Below, one piece after another: positions 53,448 to 63,059 of a stretch of 64,000 nt of DNA. The notes beneath the pieces were generated by a model that was not told the origin of the DNA, made no database searches, and saw only the letters and a list, made by a program, of their open reading frames with translations. Within the stretch, counting starts at the first letter, position 1; the number at the start of each line of letters is the position of its first letter. The stretch spans positions 124,001-188,000 of the forward strand of contig CANLEE010000008.1 in assembly GCA_947489585.1 (NCBI GenBank). Reading direction: 5' to 3'. The position numbers and the translations under genes were made by a program. This DNA comes from an uncultured Psychroserpens sp. GTDB taxonomy: Bacteria > Bacteroidota > Bacteroidia > Flavobacteriales > Flavobacteriaceae.

Positions 53448-55940
53448 TTATCCATTAGGATTCAAGATGGCATCAATACGCTCAAGCGCATCAGCAATAT
53501 GAATTCTACTCATAGCATCTCCGCCACGAGCAGATCGTAATTGACTACGTAATGATTTTAATTCAGCTCTAACAACAGCTCTAATATCAGACTGGCTTGT
53601 ATTAACAGCAGTCGATTTCTGATAACCTCCAAATGCAGGTGCTTTACCTTGATTTTTAGCAGTCATTAGATACCCTAATCTATCAATATGAGCACGTTGT
53701 AAATTACGTCTGTAAGTATCAATTCTTTTTCCGGTACGTAACTCACTCCAAATACCTTGTCTAATATCTCTCATCATTTCGGTAAGTGCATAAGCTTCAT
53801 TGCCATTAAATGTTTCAGCTTCAGTTAAACGTTGCATTTTACCTAAACTCATAATGTTGTTTAAGGTTCTCACTTGTAATGAACGAACACGATTTACTGA
53901 ACCAGAATATTCGATACGATCAAAGATTGCTTTATCCATTAACCATTCAGGCGTCGTAAATAGATTGTCTTGAATAAACTTCATAGCTCTCTTTTGGTGG
54001 TCTTTTGCAACAGGTGTATACACAGCACCTGGTTGATCTGCAGCTTTATAATGCTCATAGACACCACCAATATTGTTAGAAACATGTCCCATATAACGAT
54101 TAAATTGAGAAACGACATGACCATACATTTCTTGTAAATCATCATAATCTTCTCCGGCTTCAGTTGTCCAACTAATTAAATTTGGAACAATGCGCTTTAG
54201 GTTTTTAATTCCGTAATCACTTGCAAGCATTGCATCGTCCCCTAAATCTTCAGTTTGAGAACTTGGATCATGTACATCACCTACTTGTTGATGACCAAAA
54301 CGATACATTGGGTCACCAGCGTGTGCCATAATCCATTGGTTAAGGATAGGCTTTTCTTCTTCAGCAGTTTTTCCTAAAATAGGTCTATAACCCCAAGAAA
54401 TAGCATACTTATCATAAATACCAATATTTGGCATCAATGCGACACCTTCATCTCCTGGTTGAGCAACATAGTTAAAACGTGCGTAATCCATTATAGATGG
54501 CGCAGTACCATATTCTTGAGTGAATGCTGCGTCACGTAGTTTTTCTACGGGATAGGCAACACTACTTCCCATATTGTGAGGTAACCCTAATGTGTGACCA
54601 ACTTCATGGGCAGAAACAAAACGAATTAAACGTCCCATAACTTCATCCTTAAACTGTGGGCTTTGTGCATCTGGATTAATTGCAGCAGTTTGAACAAAGA
54701 ACCAACCACGTAATAAAGACATGACATTATGATACCAATTGATATCACTTTCTAAAATTTCTCCTGTTCTTGGATCACTTACATGAGGTCCATTAGCATT
54801 TGGAATAGGAGATGCCAAATAACGTACAACTGAATAGCGAACGTCCTCTGGAGTCCATTCTGGATCTTCTTCAACGCTTGGCGGATCTTTTGCTATAATA
54901 GCATCTTTAAATCCAGCAGCTTCAAAAGCGACTTGCCAATCTTCAATACCTTGTTTGATATATTTACGCCATTTTTCTGGAGTAGCTCTATCTACATAGT
55001 ACACAATTTGTTTTTTAGGAACTACTAATTCTCCACGATTAAATTTGGCAATATCTTCATCTTTAACTTCTAATCTCCATCGGTCTAAAAAGGTAAGAGA
55101 TTTACTTTTTTGATCTTCTAAACCATAATCTGTTTGGCTTCTAGCAAACCACCCAACACGTTCATCGAAATAACGACGTTTCATTAGGTTATCTGGTAAT
55201 AAAATCATTGAATTATTAATTTCAATAGAAATACTTCCTGTACTAAAATTAGATGGAGGTGTTCCAGCAGCATATGTTTTTACATGTCTTGCTTCAATAT
55301 TTCTAGGGTAACTTTTAATATTTTCTATAAACGATTTATCGCTTTCAAGTCGCGTGACTTTAAAAGGACGTCTTCTAAATTGAGGTAAGCCTAAAGATTT
55401 TACGTCTTTTTGAAATAAAGGCGAAGCGTCAATTACAGTACTTGTTGAGTCTTTACTATAGGCTTTAATTGGAAAGGTATACAGAACCGGTTCAAAATTA
55501 GAATTTGCTACGGCTTCATTAACAGGAAGAGAATCTGCAGCTACTACATTGTATGATACAACGCGAAGAATAACTTTTTTCCCTTTTTTCTGCCAACGTA
55601 ATACTTGCTCATTTTGTTTTCCTCCACCAAAGCCTAATCCGCTTGCAGTTTTAGAAATACGTGTTACCATAAGCATTTCTCTATCAAAAAGAGAATCAGG
55701 TATTTCATAATAGTATTTATCATCTAAGGTATGAACTGTAAATAACCCTTCATCACTTTTTGCATCTTTGGTAATGACTTTGTCGTAAGGTTTTGGGTCG
55801 TTTTTTCCAGGCTTCTTTGCCGGTGGTTTAGCAGCGGTAGTCGCTGCTTTTGATTTATTTGCTTTTTTTGTTGTTGAACATGAGACAGCAACAAAAAATA
55901 CGGAAACTACAAGAAGTAGTTTAATAGAAATGTGTTTCAA
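53448..55940 (-). CDS. Metzincin-like zinc protease lipoprotein (DUF5117/DUF4953 type)
   Basis: An 830-residue lipoprotein (lipobox VAVSC, Cys21) with a Lys/Ala/Pro-rich spacer. It has the extended zinc motif H445-E-V-G-H449-T-L-G-L-P-H455 and a later SIMDYARFNY block, the metzincin Met-turn. The architecture (N-terminal beta domain, protease, C-terminal helical tail) matches the DUF5117-DUF4953 proteins frequent in Bacteroidota. Likely faces the periplasm or cell surface. Substrate unknown. Confidence 0.9.
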   Translation of the reverse strand: MKHISIKLLLVVSVFFVAVSCSTTKKANKSKAATTAAKPPAKKPGKNDPKPYDKVITKDAKSDEGLFTVHTLDDKYYYEIPDSLFDREMLMVTRISKTASGLGFGGGKQNEQVLRWQKKGKKVILRVVSYNVVAADSLPVNEAVANSNFEPVLYTFPIKAYSKDSTSTVIDASPLFQKDVKSLGLPQFRRRPFKVTRLESDKSFIENIKSYPRNIEARHVKTYAAGTPPSNFSTGSISIEINNSMILLPDNLMKRRYFDERVGWFARSQTDYGLEDQKSKSLTFLDRWRLEVKDEDIAKFNRGELVVPKKQIVYYVDRATPEKWRKYIKQGIEDWQVAFEAAGFKDAIIAKDPPSVEEDPEWTPEDVRYSVVRYLASPIPNANGPHVSDPRTGEILESDINWYHNVMSLLRGWFFVQTAAINPDAQSPQFKDEVMGRLIRFVSAHEVGHTLGLPHNMGSSVAYPVEKLRDAAFTQEYGTAPSIMDYARFNYVAQPGDEGVALMPNIGIYDKYAISWGYRPILGKTAEEEKPILNQWIMAHAGDPMYRFGHQQVGDVHDPSSQTEDLGDDAMLASDYGIKNLKRIVPNLISWTTEAGEDYDDLQEMYGHVVSQFNRYMGHVSNNIGGVYEHYKAADQPGAVYTPVAKDHQKRAMKFIQDNLFTTPEWLMDKAIFDRIEYSGSVNRVRSLQVRTLNNIMSLGKMQRLTEAETFNGNEAYALTEMMRDIRQGIWSELRTGKRIDTYRRNLQRAHIDRLGYLMTAKNQGKAPAFGGYQKSTAVNTSQSDIRAVVRAELKSLRSQLRSARGGDAMSRIHIADALERIDAILNPNG

Positions 55941-56049
55941 TGTGGTTGATTTTTAAATTAGTCTCCTAAAGTAAGAAATCTAAAAGAGTGGTGAAAAATA
56001 TCATAAGGTTTTAATACTATTTTAACTTAAATAAGCGTAGTGTTTAAAA

Positions 56050-56080
56050 CAAAAAAGCCACTATTAAAAGTGGCCTTTTG
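56050..56080 (-). terminator. Rho-independent terminator
   Basis: GCCACT (56057-56062) and AGTGGC (56069-56074) form the stem, with A- and T-runs outside. On the minus strand it follows the diheme cytochrome gene. Confidence 0.75.
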
Positions 56081-56100
56081 TATGCAATTAAGATATGATT

Positions 56101-57357
56101 TTATTCTAGTGTATCTAAATATTCTAATAATAGTTCAACACCTTCATCATGAATAATAGTTGTTCCGTTTAAGGGCATACTAAAACCTTGATTGTAGTTT
56201 GAAATTCTATTTATAATACTCATTCTTCTAGGTGCAATTTGAGAATCATCAAGAGACCTTTCGTAATCTAATCTTAATGTTGATTGAAATTCACAGAAAC
56301 CACCTTCGATATGGCAATGGGCACATTGGATGTCAAAATATGCTCTAGCACGCTCTTCTAATGTATAATTGAGTTCATCATTCCATCTTGGTAAAACGCT
56401 AACTGTTGAAGGGTCTGTTAAGCCATCAAGAAGCTCACTGTCAATTAAATCTTGCAATTGGTTAACACCATCTACACTAAAATTAAGTGTTCGCATTTTT
56501 GGTCCGATAGGTGTTTTGTCACTACCAATTCTATGACATGAAAAACAATCAGTATCAGAAGGTATTTGATAATTAATGTTATTAGTTTCACCATCAACAT
56601 CAATCCAAGTTACAGGAACGACACTTCCGTTTAAGTCTAAAACAGCATCAGTTTGTGTATCATTCCATTTGTAATCTCCAGTTTCCCAAGACCCATTAAT
56701 TTTAATAAGAATTCTAGTTTCAATAATATGTTGACCTAGAGATACATCGCGATCATCATTATTGTAATAAAATGTTTTTGCAATTAATGTATTGTCAGGA
56801 TATAATGGTAAACCGTCACCGTCGTAAGTCATTTTTTCACCTAGAGGTAGCACTATAAAACGCTGTTTGTATGAATAATCTGAAAATAAGGGTGTGTTTA
56901 AATCGTATTCAAACGCATAAGGAGTTACTTGCAAATCATCAAGATTACCAACAAATAAGTTTAACTCAGAAAGTGTTGGTAAGAACTCAGGAATCACAAA
57001 TGGTGCTGACGTGGTAAAACTAAGTACATCTGTATACATACTTACATTTGTTTCAGAACAAACCGTTTGTACATAAACATCATATGTTGTATTTGCATCT
57101 AATCCAGTAAGAACTATACTTGTATTCGTTTCAGAAATTAGTGTTCCGCTGCCAAGTGCAAATCCAGAAATTCCATATTCCAAGATATAAGACCCAATTA
57201 GGTCAGTGTCATTCCAAGATATAGTTGCAGAATTATTAGTTACTGTATTAGCAGATATATTTGTCACAGTATCACAAGCTGCAACTAAATCATCATCATT
57301 GTTACATGCAAACACAAAAAGTGCTAACATGAAAAGTAGACCAGTTTTTTTTAACAT
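56101..57357 (-). CDS. Diheme c-type cytochrome lipoprotein with a fibronectin III domain
   Basis: A 418-residue lipoprotein (lipobox FVFAC, Cys18). A fibronectin III domain occupies about 30-118. Two heme-binding CxxCH motifs follow, C271-F-S-C-H275 and C345-A-H-C-H349. The central segment (FVGNLDDLQVTPYAFEYDL; PLFSDYSYKQRFIVLPLG) matches what I recall as SO2930-family diheme cytochromes. Expected outside the cytoplasm; its electron partner is not visible nearby. Confidence 0.87.
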   Translation of the reverse strand: MLKKTGLLFMLALFVFACNNDDDLVAACDTVTNISANTVTNNSATISWNDTDLIGSYILEYGISGFALGSGTLISETNTSIVLTGLDANTTYDVYVQTVCSETNVSMYTDVLSFTTSAPFVIPEFLPTLSELNLFVGNLDDLQVTPYAFEYDLNTPLFSDYSYKQRFIVLPLGEKMTYDGDGLPLYPDNTLIAKTFYYNNDDRDVSLGQHIIETRILIKINGSWETGDYKWNDTQTDAVLDLNGSVVPVTWIDVDGETNNINYQIPSDTDCFSCHRIGSDKTPIGPKMRTLNFSVDGVNQLQDLIDSELLDGLTDPSTVSVLPRWNDELNYTLEERARAYFDIQCAHCHIEGGFCEFQSTLRLDYERSLDDSQIAPRRMSIINRISNYNQGFSMPLNGTTIIHDEGVELLLEYLDTLE

Positions 57358-57463
57358 TTGGGTTGTTTTTCTGATTAATAGCTGACCACGAATGTAATAA
57401 AAATCTTTTTTAACAAAACAATAAATCGTTATGAAGTCGGTTTTTACCTTTGAAATAGTGTTA

Positions 57464-60088
57464 TTAATTTATAACTATTTGTTTAGACGTAAGTTGTTTC
57501 CCATTTTCAATGCTTATGAAATAGTTTCCTGCAGATACATTTTTGTCAATAACCCAAGATATTTCATTCAAACCAATGTGAATTCCTCCTTCATAAATCA
57601 TATGCACTTTTTGACCTAATGCATTGTAGAAATTAAGTTGAATGTTATCCAATGCTTTTTTAGAATCAATTCGAATATGTAATGCATTGGATTGGTTTGA
57701 CGGATTTGGATATACCTCAAAACTAGATGTTACGATATCAAAGGGTTCTACGGAAAGTGAACTTGCTAAGTCTCTTTGGTGTATACCATGACCATGAGTA
57801 GCAATTCTAACCTTATTATTGGCAGGTGATAAGTTTAAGTCATAAACCATTACAGCTTCAGGTAAGCCTTCACTAAAATCGTCCCAAGTGTTTCCTCCAT
57901 TTTCAGAAAAGTACACACCAAGATCATTTCCAACGTAAACATGATCTGAATTAAAAGGATCGATTAATACGGTATTTGTTGGTAAATCTGGAAGTCCGTT
58001 ATCAATCGCATTCCATATATTACCGCCATCTATAGTTTTGTATACATGGTTACTCCCAAAACCTGAAAATGTAGCATAGATTATATTTTCATTATTAGGA
58101 TCAAATTCAATGTCTTTTGCTATTCTATCAGGTAAACCATTTAAAGTTGTAAATGTTTGACCTCCATCAATAGATTTCATGATTTTAGCAGTACCAGTCA
58201 GTCCAACTAACGGAATTACTGCGGTTGAAACATAAATAATGTCAGCATTAGTAGGTGACACAGCAATCTTCGTGACTGCATTGGAGCCATCAATTGGGCC
58301 AAAGGAAACAGGTGTCCAACTTGAAGCATTATCTATTGAGCGATATATTCCTGTAGAACCTGCATATATAATGTCGTTATTGGAAGGTGCTATTTCGTAT
58401 GGCGCAGAAAAAGTTGTGTAATCGTTGGCAAGTAGAGTGGGTCTTACGTTTGCTGGGAATGAAGCACCACCGTCTGTTGATCTAAACATGTTTAATCCTT
58501 GGGCAGAGCCAAAAACAATTTGATCATTGTCTGGACGAATAGAAGCCGACATGCCATCTCCTCCTAATGTTCTTTCCCATGACGGTAGACCACGATATAT
58601 ATATGTTGCATTATCTTGCGCTCCAGCTATAATAAAATTTGGATCAGTAGTTGAGCTAGCCATGTTTGCATAAAATTGAGTGGTTTGTAAGCCGCCGTTA
58701 TTTGTTACAAATGTTTCTCCATTATCTGTGGAAGAAAAGACACCGCCATCTGTAGCAAAAAACACTTTATTTGCTACAAGAGGGTGATAATACACAGCAT
58801 GAATATCTCCATGAATGTAATTACTACCGCCTTCTGGTGTGTCAACTGAAATTACTCCAAATTCCCATGTTGTCCAGTCTGATTTTTTTATAAAATTGGC
58901 TCCTGTATCTGTCGATTTCCATGCATCAACACCTACATTTATAATTTCAGAGGCATTATTAGGATTGATCGCAATATCGTGAGAATACCATCCTTGAAAT
59001 TGTGCAATATTCTGATTGTTAATTCGATTCCAGTTGGTTCCGCCATTAATTGATTTGTAAATACCAGCTGGCGTTGTGGCAGCAGTATTGAAAAAGCCTA
59101 CTTGAATTGATGCATATATAGTGTTAGAGTTTGTTGGGTCGATACTTAATTTCGCATTTCCTGACCAAGCAGTTAGTAATCCTGGATCTAGAAGCTCTGT
59201 AAATGAATCACCACCATTAGTCGATTTAAAAATACCGCTTAGATTTGGAGCTAAATTAGTGTTAAAATTTCCTTGAGAGACATAAAGGATATTTGTGTTA
59301 TTTGGATCTATTTCTATATCAATACAATTTGGCTGATTAAATACTAAGGTCCATGAGCCGCCAGAATCGGTAGTTCTGTATACCCCATCTGATGTTGCCG
59401 CAAATATAATTGAAGTATCCGAGGGATTAATCTCAATATCAGAAACACCCTTTAATTCATTTTCATTAAAAACTAATTCATGTGACCACGTATTTCCAGC
59501 ATCTACAGACTTTAGTATTCCAATTCCATAAGTCCCTCGTGTGAGCCTGAGTTCGGTGCCTGGTTGCGCAAAGCCAGAGCCATAGACCTCCCCTGTGCCA
59601 ATATACATTGTATCTGCATCATTAGGATCTATGGCTATACTTGCTACACCTAAAACTGGAAACCCGGTTTCGATATATTCCCAAGCATTTATGCCAATAC
59701 CTTGCGTAGTGGTTTTCCACAATCCTCCGCTAGCAGAACCAGCGAAAATAATATCAGGGTCTGTAGGATGAAATGCTAAACATAAAGTTCTACCTCCAAT
59801 ATTTTGAGGGCCTAAACTTTCCCATTGACCAACATTTAATGACGAACGCTGTTCATGACTTATTCGTTTTTCTTCATATGCGTCAAGGTATTTGGAAACA
59901 GAAATTGTCTCATATGGATAAGAACGTTCTAAAGACCAAATATCCATGCTTTTTCCTGCGCCAGATGTTTTAATTGGCTTATTGTTAGTGTTTTGATGAA
60001 TGGTTGGTTTAAGCTGTAATGTGATTAGCGCAAATATAGCGGCACATAATATTATAAGCCCTAACTTAATTTTAGTAGTTGATTTCAT
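57464..60088 (-). CDS. BNR/sortilin-like repeat protein with T9SS sorting domain (copy A)
   Basis: An 874-residue secreted beta-propeller protein. After an N-terminal anchor or signal (LGLIILCAAIFALITLQL) come many BNR-type Asp-box repeats (SxDxGxTW, e.g. SVDAGNTW, STDNGETF), like VPS10/sortilin and exo-sialidase propellers. The C-terminus is a type IX sorting domain (FEVYPNPSNQSN, then KQIVIN). A paralogue lies at 60349; their last 524 bases are nearly identical. Propellers of this kind bind or process glycans or proteins; function unknown. Confidence 0.88.
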   Translation of the reverse strand: MKSTTKIKLGLIILCAAIFALITLQLKPTIHQNTNNKPIKTSGAGKSMDIWSLERSYPYETISVSKYLDAYEEKRISHEQRSSLNVGQWESLGPQNIGGRTLCLAFHPTDPDIIFAGSASGGLWKTTTQGIGINAWEYIETGFPVLGVASIAIDPNDADTMYIGTGEVYGSGFAQPGTELRLTRGTYGIGILKSVDAGNTWSHELVFNENELKGVSDIEINPSDTSIIFAATSDGVYRTTDSGGSWTLVFNQPNCIDIEIDPNNTNILYVSQGNFNTNLAPNLSGIFKSTNGGDSFTELLDPGLLTAWSGNAKLSIDPTNSNTIYASIQVGFFNTAATTPAGIYKSINGGTNWNRINNQNIAQFQGWYSHDIAINPNNASEIINVGVDAWKSTDTGANFIKKSDWTTWEFGVISVDTPEGGSNYIHGDIHAVYYHPLVANKVFFATDGGVFSSTDNGETFVTNNGGLQTTQFYANMASSTTDPNFIIAGAQDNATYIYRGLPSWERTLGGDGMSASIRPDNDQIVFGSAQGLNMFRSTDGGASFPANVRPTLLANDYTTFSAPYEIAPSNNDIIYAGSTGIYRSIDNASSWTPVSFGPIDGSNAVTKIAVSPTNADIIYVSTAVIPLVGLTGTAKIMKSIDGGQTFTTLNGLPDRIAKDIEFDPNNENIIYATFSGFGSNHVYKTIDGGNIWNAIDNGLPDLPTNTVLIDPFNSDHVYVGNDLGVYFSENGGNTWDDFSEGLPEAVMVYDLNLSPANNKVRIATHGHGIHQRDLASSLSVEPFDIVTSSFEVYPNPSNQSNALHIRIDSKKALDNIQLNFYNALGQKVHMIYEGGIHIGLNEISWVIDKNVSAGNYFISIENGKQLTSKQIVIN
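57496..58019. repeat. Near-identical 3' block of BNR copy A
   Basis: A 524-base stretch that matches 60381-60904 with only four differences that I counted by eye. It encodes the last propeller repeat and most of the sorting domain. The two genes are much more different outside this block. Confidence 0.9.
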
Positions 60089-60348
60089 AGCAAAGATTAA
60101 TTTTTTTTTTTAAACAAGTTAAGTTGCTAAATAATCAATGGATTGTTATTTGATTTGAAACACTTATAATAAGCATCGAAATGCTTATGTATTGAAGCGA
60201 AATAATTTTGCATCGTTAAAGCTATTCTATTAGATTGATTCAAAATATTATAGGCCTAATTATGAAGATGCTGTAAACGCTAAAAGGTTCCGTCTTTTAT
60301 CAAAATATTAAATTGCTATGAAGTTAGTTTTGTCTTTAAAAAAAGAAA
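60089..60348. other. Intergenic region between BNR copies A and B
   Basis: About 260 bases, AT-rich, no gene. It contains a perfect 8-base hairpin ATAAGCAT-CGAA-ATGCTTAT (60169-60188) without a following T-run, so it is not a classical terminator. No clear -7 element was recognised on the minus strand. Confidence 0.5.
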
Positions 60349-62943
60349 TTAGTTAATAATCACTTGCTTTGAAATACGCTGTTTCTCATTTTCAATGCTT
60401 ATGAAATAGTTTCCTGCAGATACATTTTTGTCAATAACCCAAGATATTTCATTCAAACCAATGTGAATTCCTCCTTCATAAATCATATGCACTTTTTGAC
60501 CTAATGCATTGTAGAAATTAAGTTGAATGTTATCCAATGCTTTTTTAGAATCAATTCGAATATGTAATGAATTGGATTGGTTTGACGGATTTGGATATAC
60601 CTCAAAACTAGATGTTACGATATCAAAGGATTCTACGGAAAGTGAACTTGCTAAGTCTCTTTGGTGTATACCATGACCATGAGTAGCAATTCTAACCTTA
60701 TTATTGGCAGGCGATAAGTTTAAGTCATAAACCATTACAGCTTCAGGTAAGCCTTCACTAAAATCGTCCCAAGTGTTTCCTCCATTTTCAGAAAAGTACA
60801 CACCAAGATCATTTCCAACGTAAACATGATCTGAATTAAAAGGATCGATTAATACGGTATTTGTTGGTAAATCTGGAAGTCCGTTATCAATCGCATTCCA
60901 TATACTACCACCATCTATAGTTTTATATACATGACTACTTCCAAAACCTGAAAAAGCCACATAAACTGTATTTTCGTCGTTGGGATCAAACTCGATATCT
61001 TTAATGACCCTATCAGGGAATCCTGTTATTTCAGTAAAAGTTGCGCCTCCATTTATAGATTTAAAAAGTTTAGGGGATTGAAAGGAAACTGTGAGCGGTA
61101 TTCTACTAGTTGCCACATATAAAACATTAGCGTTAACAGGAGATACAGCAATTTTCACTATAACATTGGTGCCATCTACTTCTGAAGACACAGGAAGCCA
61201 ATTATCACCATTATTACCCGAACTGTATAGTTTTCTTGATCCAGCATAAACAAGGTTATTGTTTGTAGGTGCTAGCACGAATGGAGCAGAAAAAGCTGTA
61301 TAATCATCGTTGTCTATGGTTGGTCTAGCAACAGAGAAGAATTCACCTCCATTATCAGACCTTAAAATGTATAAGCCCTGTGCTGATCCATAAACAATTT
61401 GATCATTGTCTTTATTGACTGCTGTTGTCATACCATCACCGCCAATTACTCTAGACCATGAAGGTGTTCCGTTGTATATGTAACTGGCATTGTCTTGAGC
61501 TCCAGCAATACAGAAATTAGGGTTAGTACTTGAGCTTGACATGTCTGCATAAAATTGTGTGGTTTGTAATCCACCGTTATGTGTTGTAAAGGTATCTCCT
61601 CCATCTGATGATGAAAACACACCACCATCAGATGCAAAAAAGATTTTGTCTGGTACAAGCGGATGATAGTAAACAGCATGAATATCACCATGAATGTAAT
61701 TATCTCCACCTTCAGGAGTATCTACAGATATTTCGCCAAAAGGCCATGCCATCCAATCGGATTGTTTTATGAAAAATGTCCCAGAAAGCGTCGATTTCCA
61801 AGCGTCAATACCTACGCTCATTATTTCTGTGACATCATTAGGGTTTACTGCTATATCATGAGAATACCAGCCTTGAAAACGTGCTATATTTTGATTATTG
61901 ATATTGGTCCAATTGACACCTCCATTAACAGATTTAAACAAGCCGGCATTTGTTGTGCCACTTGTAGTTTGGGCATCATAAATAGATGCATAAATCACAT
62001 TAGAATTAACAGGGTCTATTTCTAATTTGGCATTACCAGACCAAGCAGATGTTAAGTTGCCTGGGTCTGTAAGCTCAATGAATGTACTGCCTCCATTTGT
62101 TGATTTATAAATACCACACTCATCAGCTGAGAGTATTGTATTAAGGTTTCCTTGAGATACATAGACGTTATTTGGATTATTTGAGTCTATTTCTATATCG
62201 ATGCAATTAGGTTGGTTTAAAACAAGCGTCCATGAGCTTCCAGAATTGTCACTTCTATAAAGGCCATCACTTGCAGCAGCTAATACAATTGAAGGATTTA
62301 GTGGGTTGATAGCAATATCAGAAACACCTTTGATATCATCTTGATTAAAAACTAATGAATGTGACCATGTATTTCCGCCATCAGTAGTTTTTAAAACCCC
62401 TATTCCATAAGATCCTCGTGTTAACCGGTTTTCGGTTCCAGGTTGAGCGAGACCCGAACCATAAACTTCTCCAGTTCCAATGTACATAATATCAGCATCA
62501 TTAGAGTCTATTGCAATACTGGCAACACCTAAAACAGGAAAGCCAGTTTCAATATATTCCCAAGCATTTATACCAACACCTTGCGTTGTTGTTTTCCATA
62601 AGCCACCACTCGCCGATCCAGCAAATATGATATCAGGGTTTGTAGGGTGGAATGCTAAACATAGTGTTCTTCCTCCGATATTTTGAGGCCCTAAACTTTC
62701 CCATTCACCAACCATTTGAGAAGATCTTCTAGAGCTATTATTTCTTTTATCGCTAAATGCGGTTAAATATTTAGAGGTTGGTATTGTATTCAAAGGATAG
62801 GCTCTTTCTTGTGACCATATGTCTAAGCTTTTAGCAGCTCCAGAAACTTTAAATGGTTCGGTGTTGTCTTCGTTGAGAACAAATAAGCTAATGCTAGCAA
62901 TACAAATGCATACGATGACAAGACTAATGTGCTTAGTTTTCAT
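60349..62943 (-). CDS. BNR/sortilin-like repeat protein with T9SS sorting domain (copy B)
   Basis: An 864-residue paralogue of the next gene, with signal anchor (LVIVCICIASISLFVLN), Asp-box repeats (TTDGGNTWSH, SVNGGVNWTN, SSDGGDTF) and a type IX sorting domain ending KQVIIN. Upstream residues are similar along the whole length but clearly diverged, whereas the C-terminal 175 residues differ from copy A at only a few positions. Likely a tandem duplication; surface exposed or released. Confidence 0.88.
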   Translation of the reverse strand: MKTKHISLVIVCICIASISLFVLNEDNTEPFKVSGAAKSLDIWSQERAYPLNTIPTSKYLTAFSDKRNNSSRRSSQMVGEWESLGPQNIGGRTLCLAFHPTNPDIIFAGSASGGLWKTTTQGVGINAWEYIETGFPVLGVASIAIDSNDADIMYIGTGEVYGSGLAQPGTENRLTRGSYGIGVLKTTDGGNTWSHSLVFNQDDIKGVSDIAINPLNPSIVLAAASDGLYRSDNSGSSWTLVLNQPNCIDIEIDSNNPNNVYVSQGNLNTILSADECGIYKSTNGGSTFIELTDPGNLTSAWSGNAKLEIDPVNSNVIYASIYDAQTTSGTTNAGLFKSVNGGVNWTNINNQNIARFQGWYSHDIAVNPNDVTEIMSVGIDAWKSTLSGTFFIKQSDWMAWPFGEISVDTPEGGDNYIHGDIHAVYYHPLVPDKIFFASDGGVFSSSDGGDTFTTHNGGLQTTQFYADMSSSSTNPNFCIAGAQDNASYIYNGTPSWSRVIGGDGMTTAVNKDNDQIVYGSAQGLYILRSDNGGEFFSVARPTIDNDDYTAFSAPFVLAPTNNNLVYAGSRKLYSSGNNGDNWLPVSSEVDGTNVIVKIAVSPVNANVLYVATSRIPLTVSFQSPKLFKSINGGATFTEITGFPDRVIKDIEFDPNDENTVYVAFSGFGSSHVYKTIDGGSIWNAIDNGLPDLPTNTVLIDPFNSDHVYVGNDLGVYFSENGGNTWDDFSEGLPEAVMVYDLNLSPANNKVRIATHGHGIHQRDLASSLSVESFDIVTSSFEVYPNPSNQSNSLHIRIDSKKALDNIQLNFYNALGQKVHMIYEGGIHIGLNEISWVIDKNVSAGNYFISIENEKQRISKQVIIN
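60381..60904. repeat. Near-identical 3' block of BNR copy B
   Basis: Partner of 57496-58019 (offset 2885). Identity falls sharply at both ends: at the sorting-domain tail and just after the codons for SIWNAIDNG. Confidence 0.9.
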
Positions 62944-63059
62944 AGTGTTTTTTTATTTTAAAGCTAAGCATTTTTCGGTAGAAAAAAGAATTATATGAAA
63001 ATCACAGATATGTTATTTGATATTATTCAACTTTAAAAAGATGCATCGAAATTCGTGTT

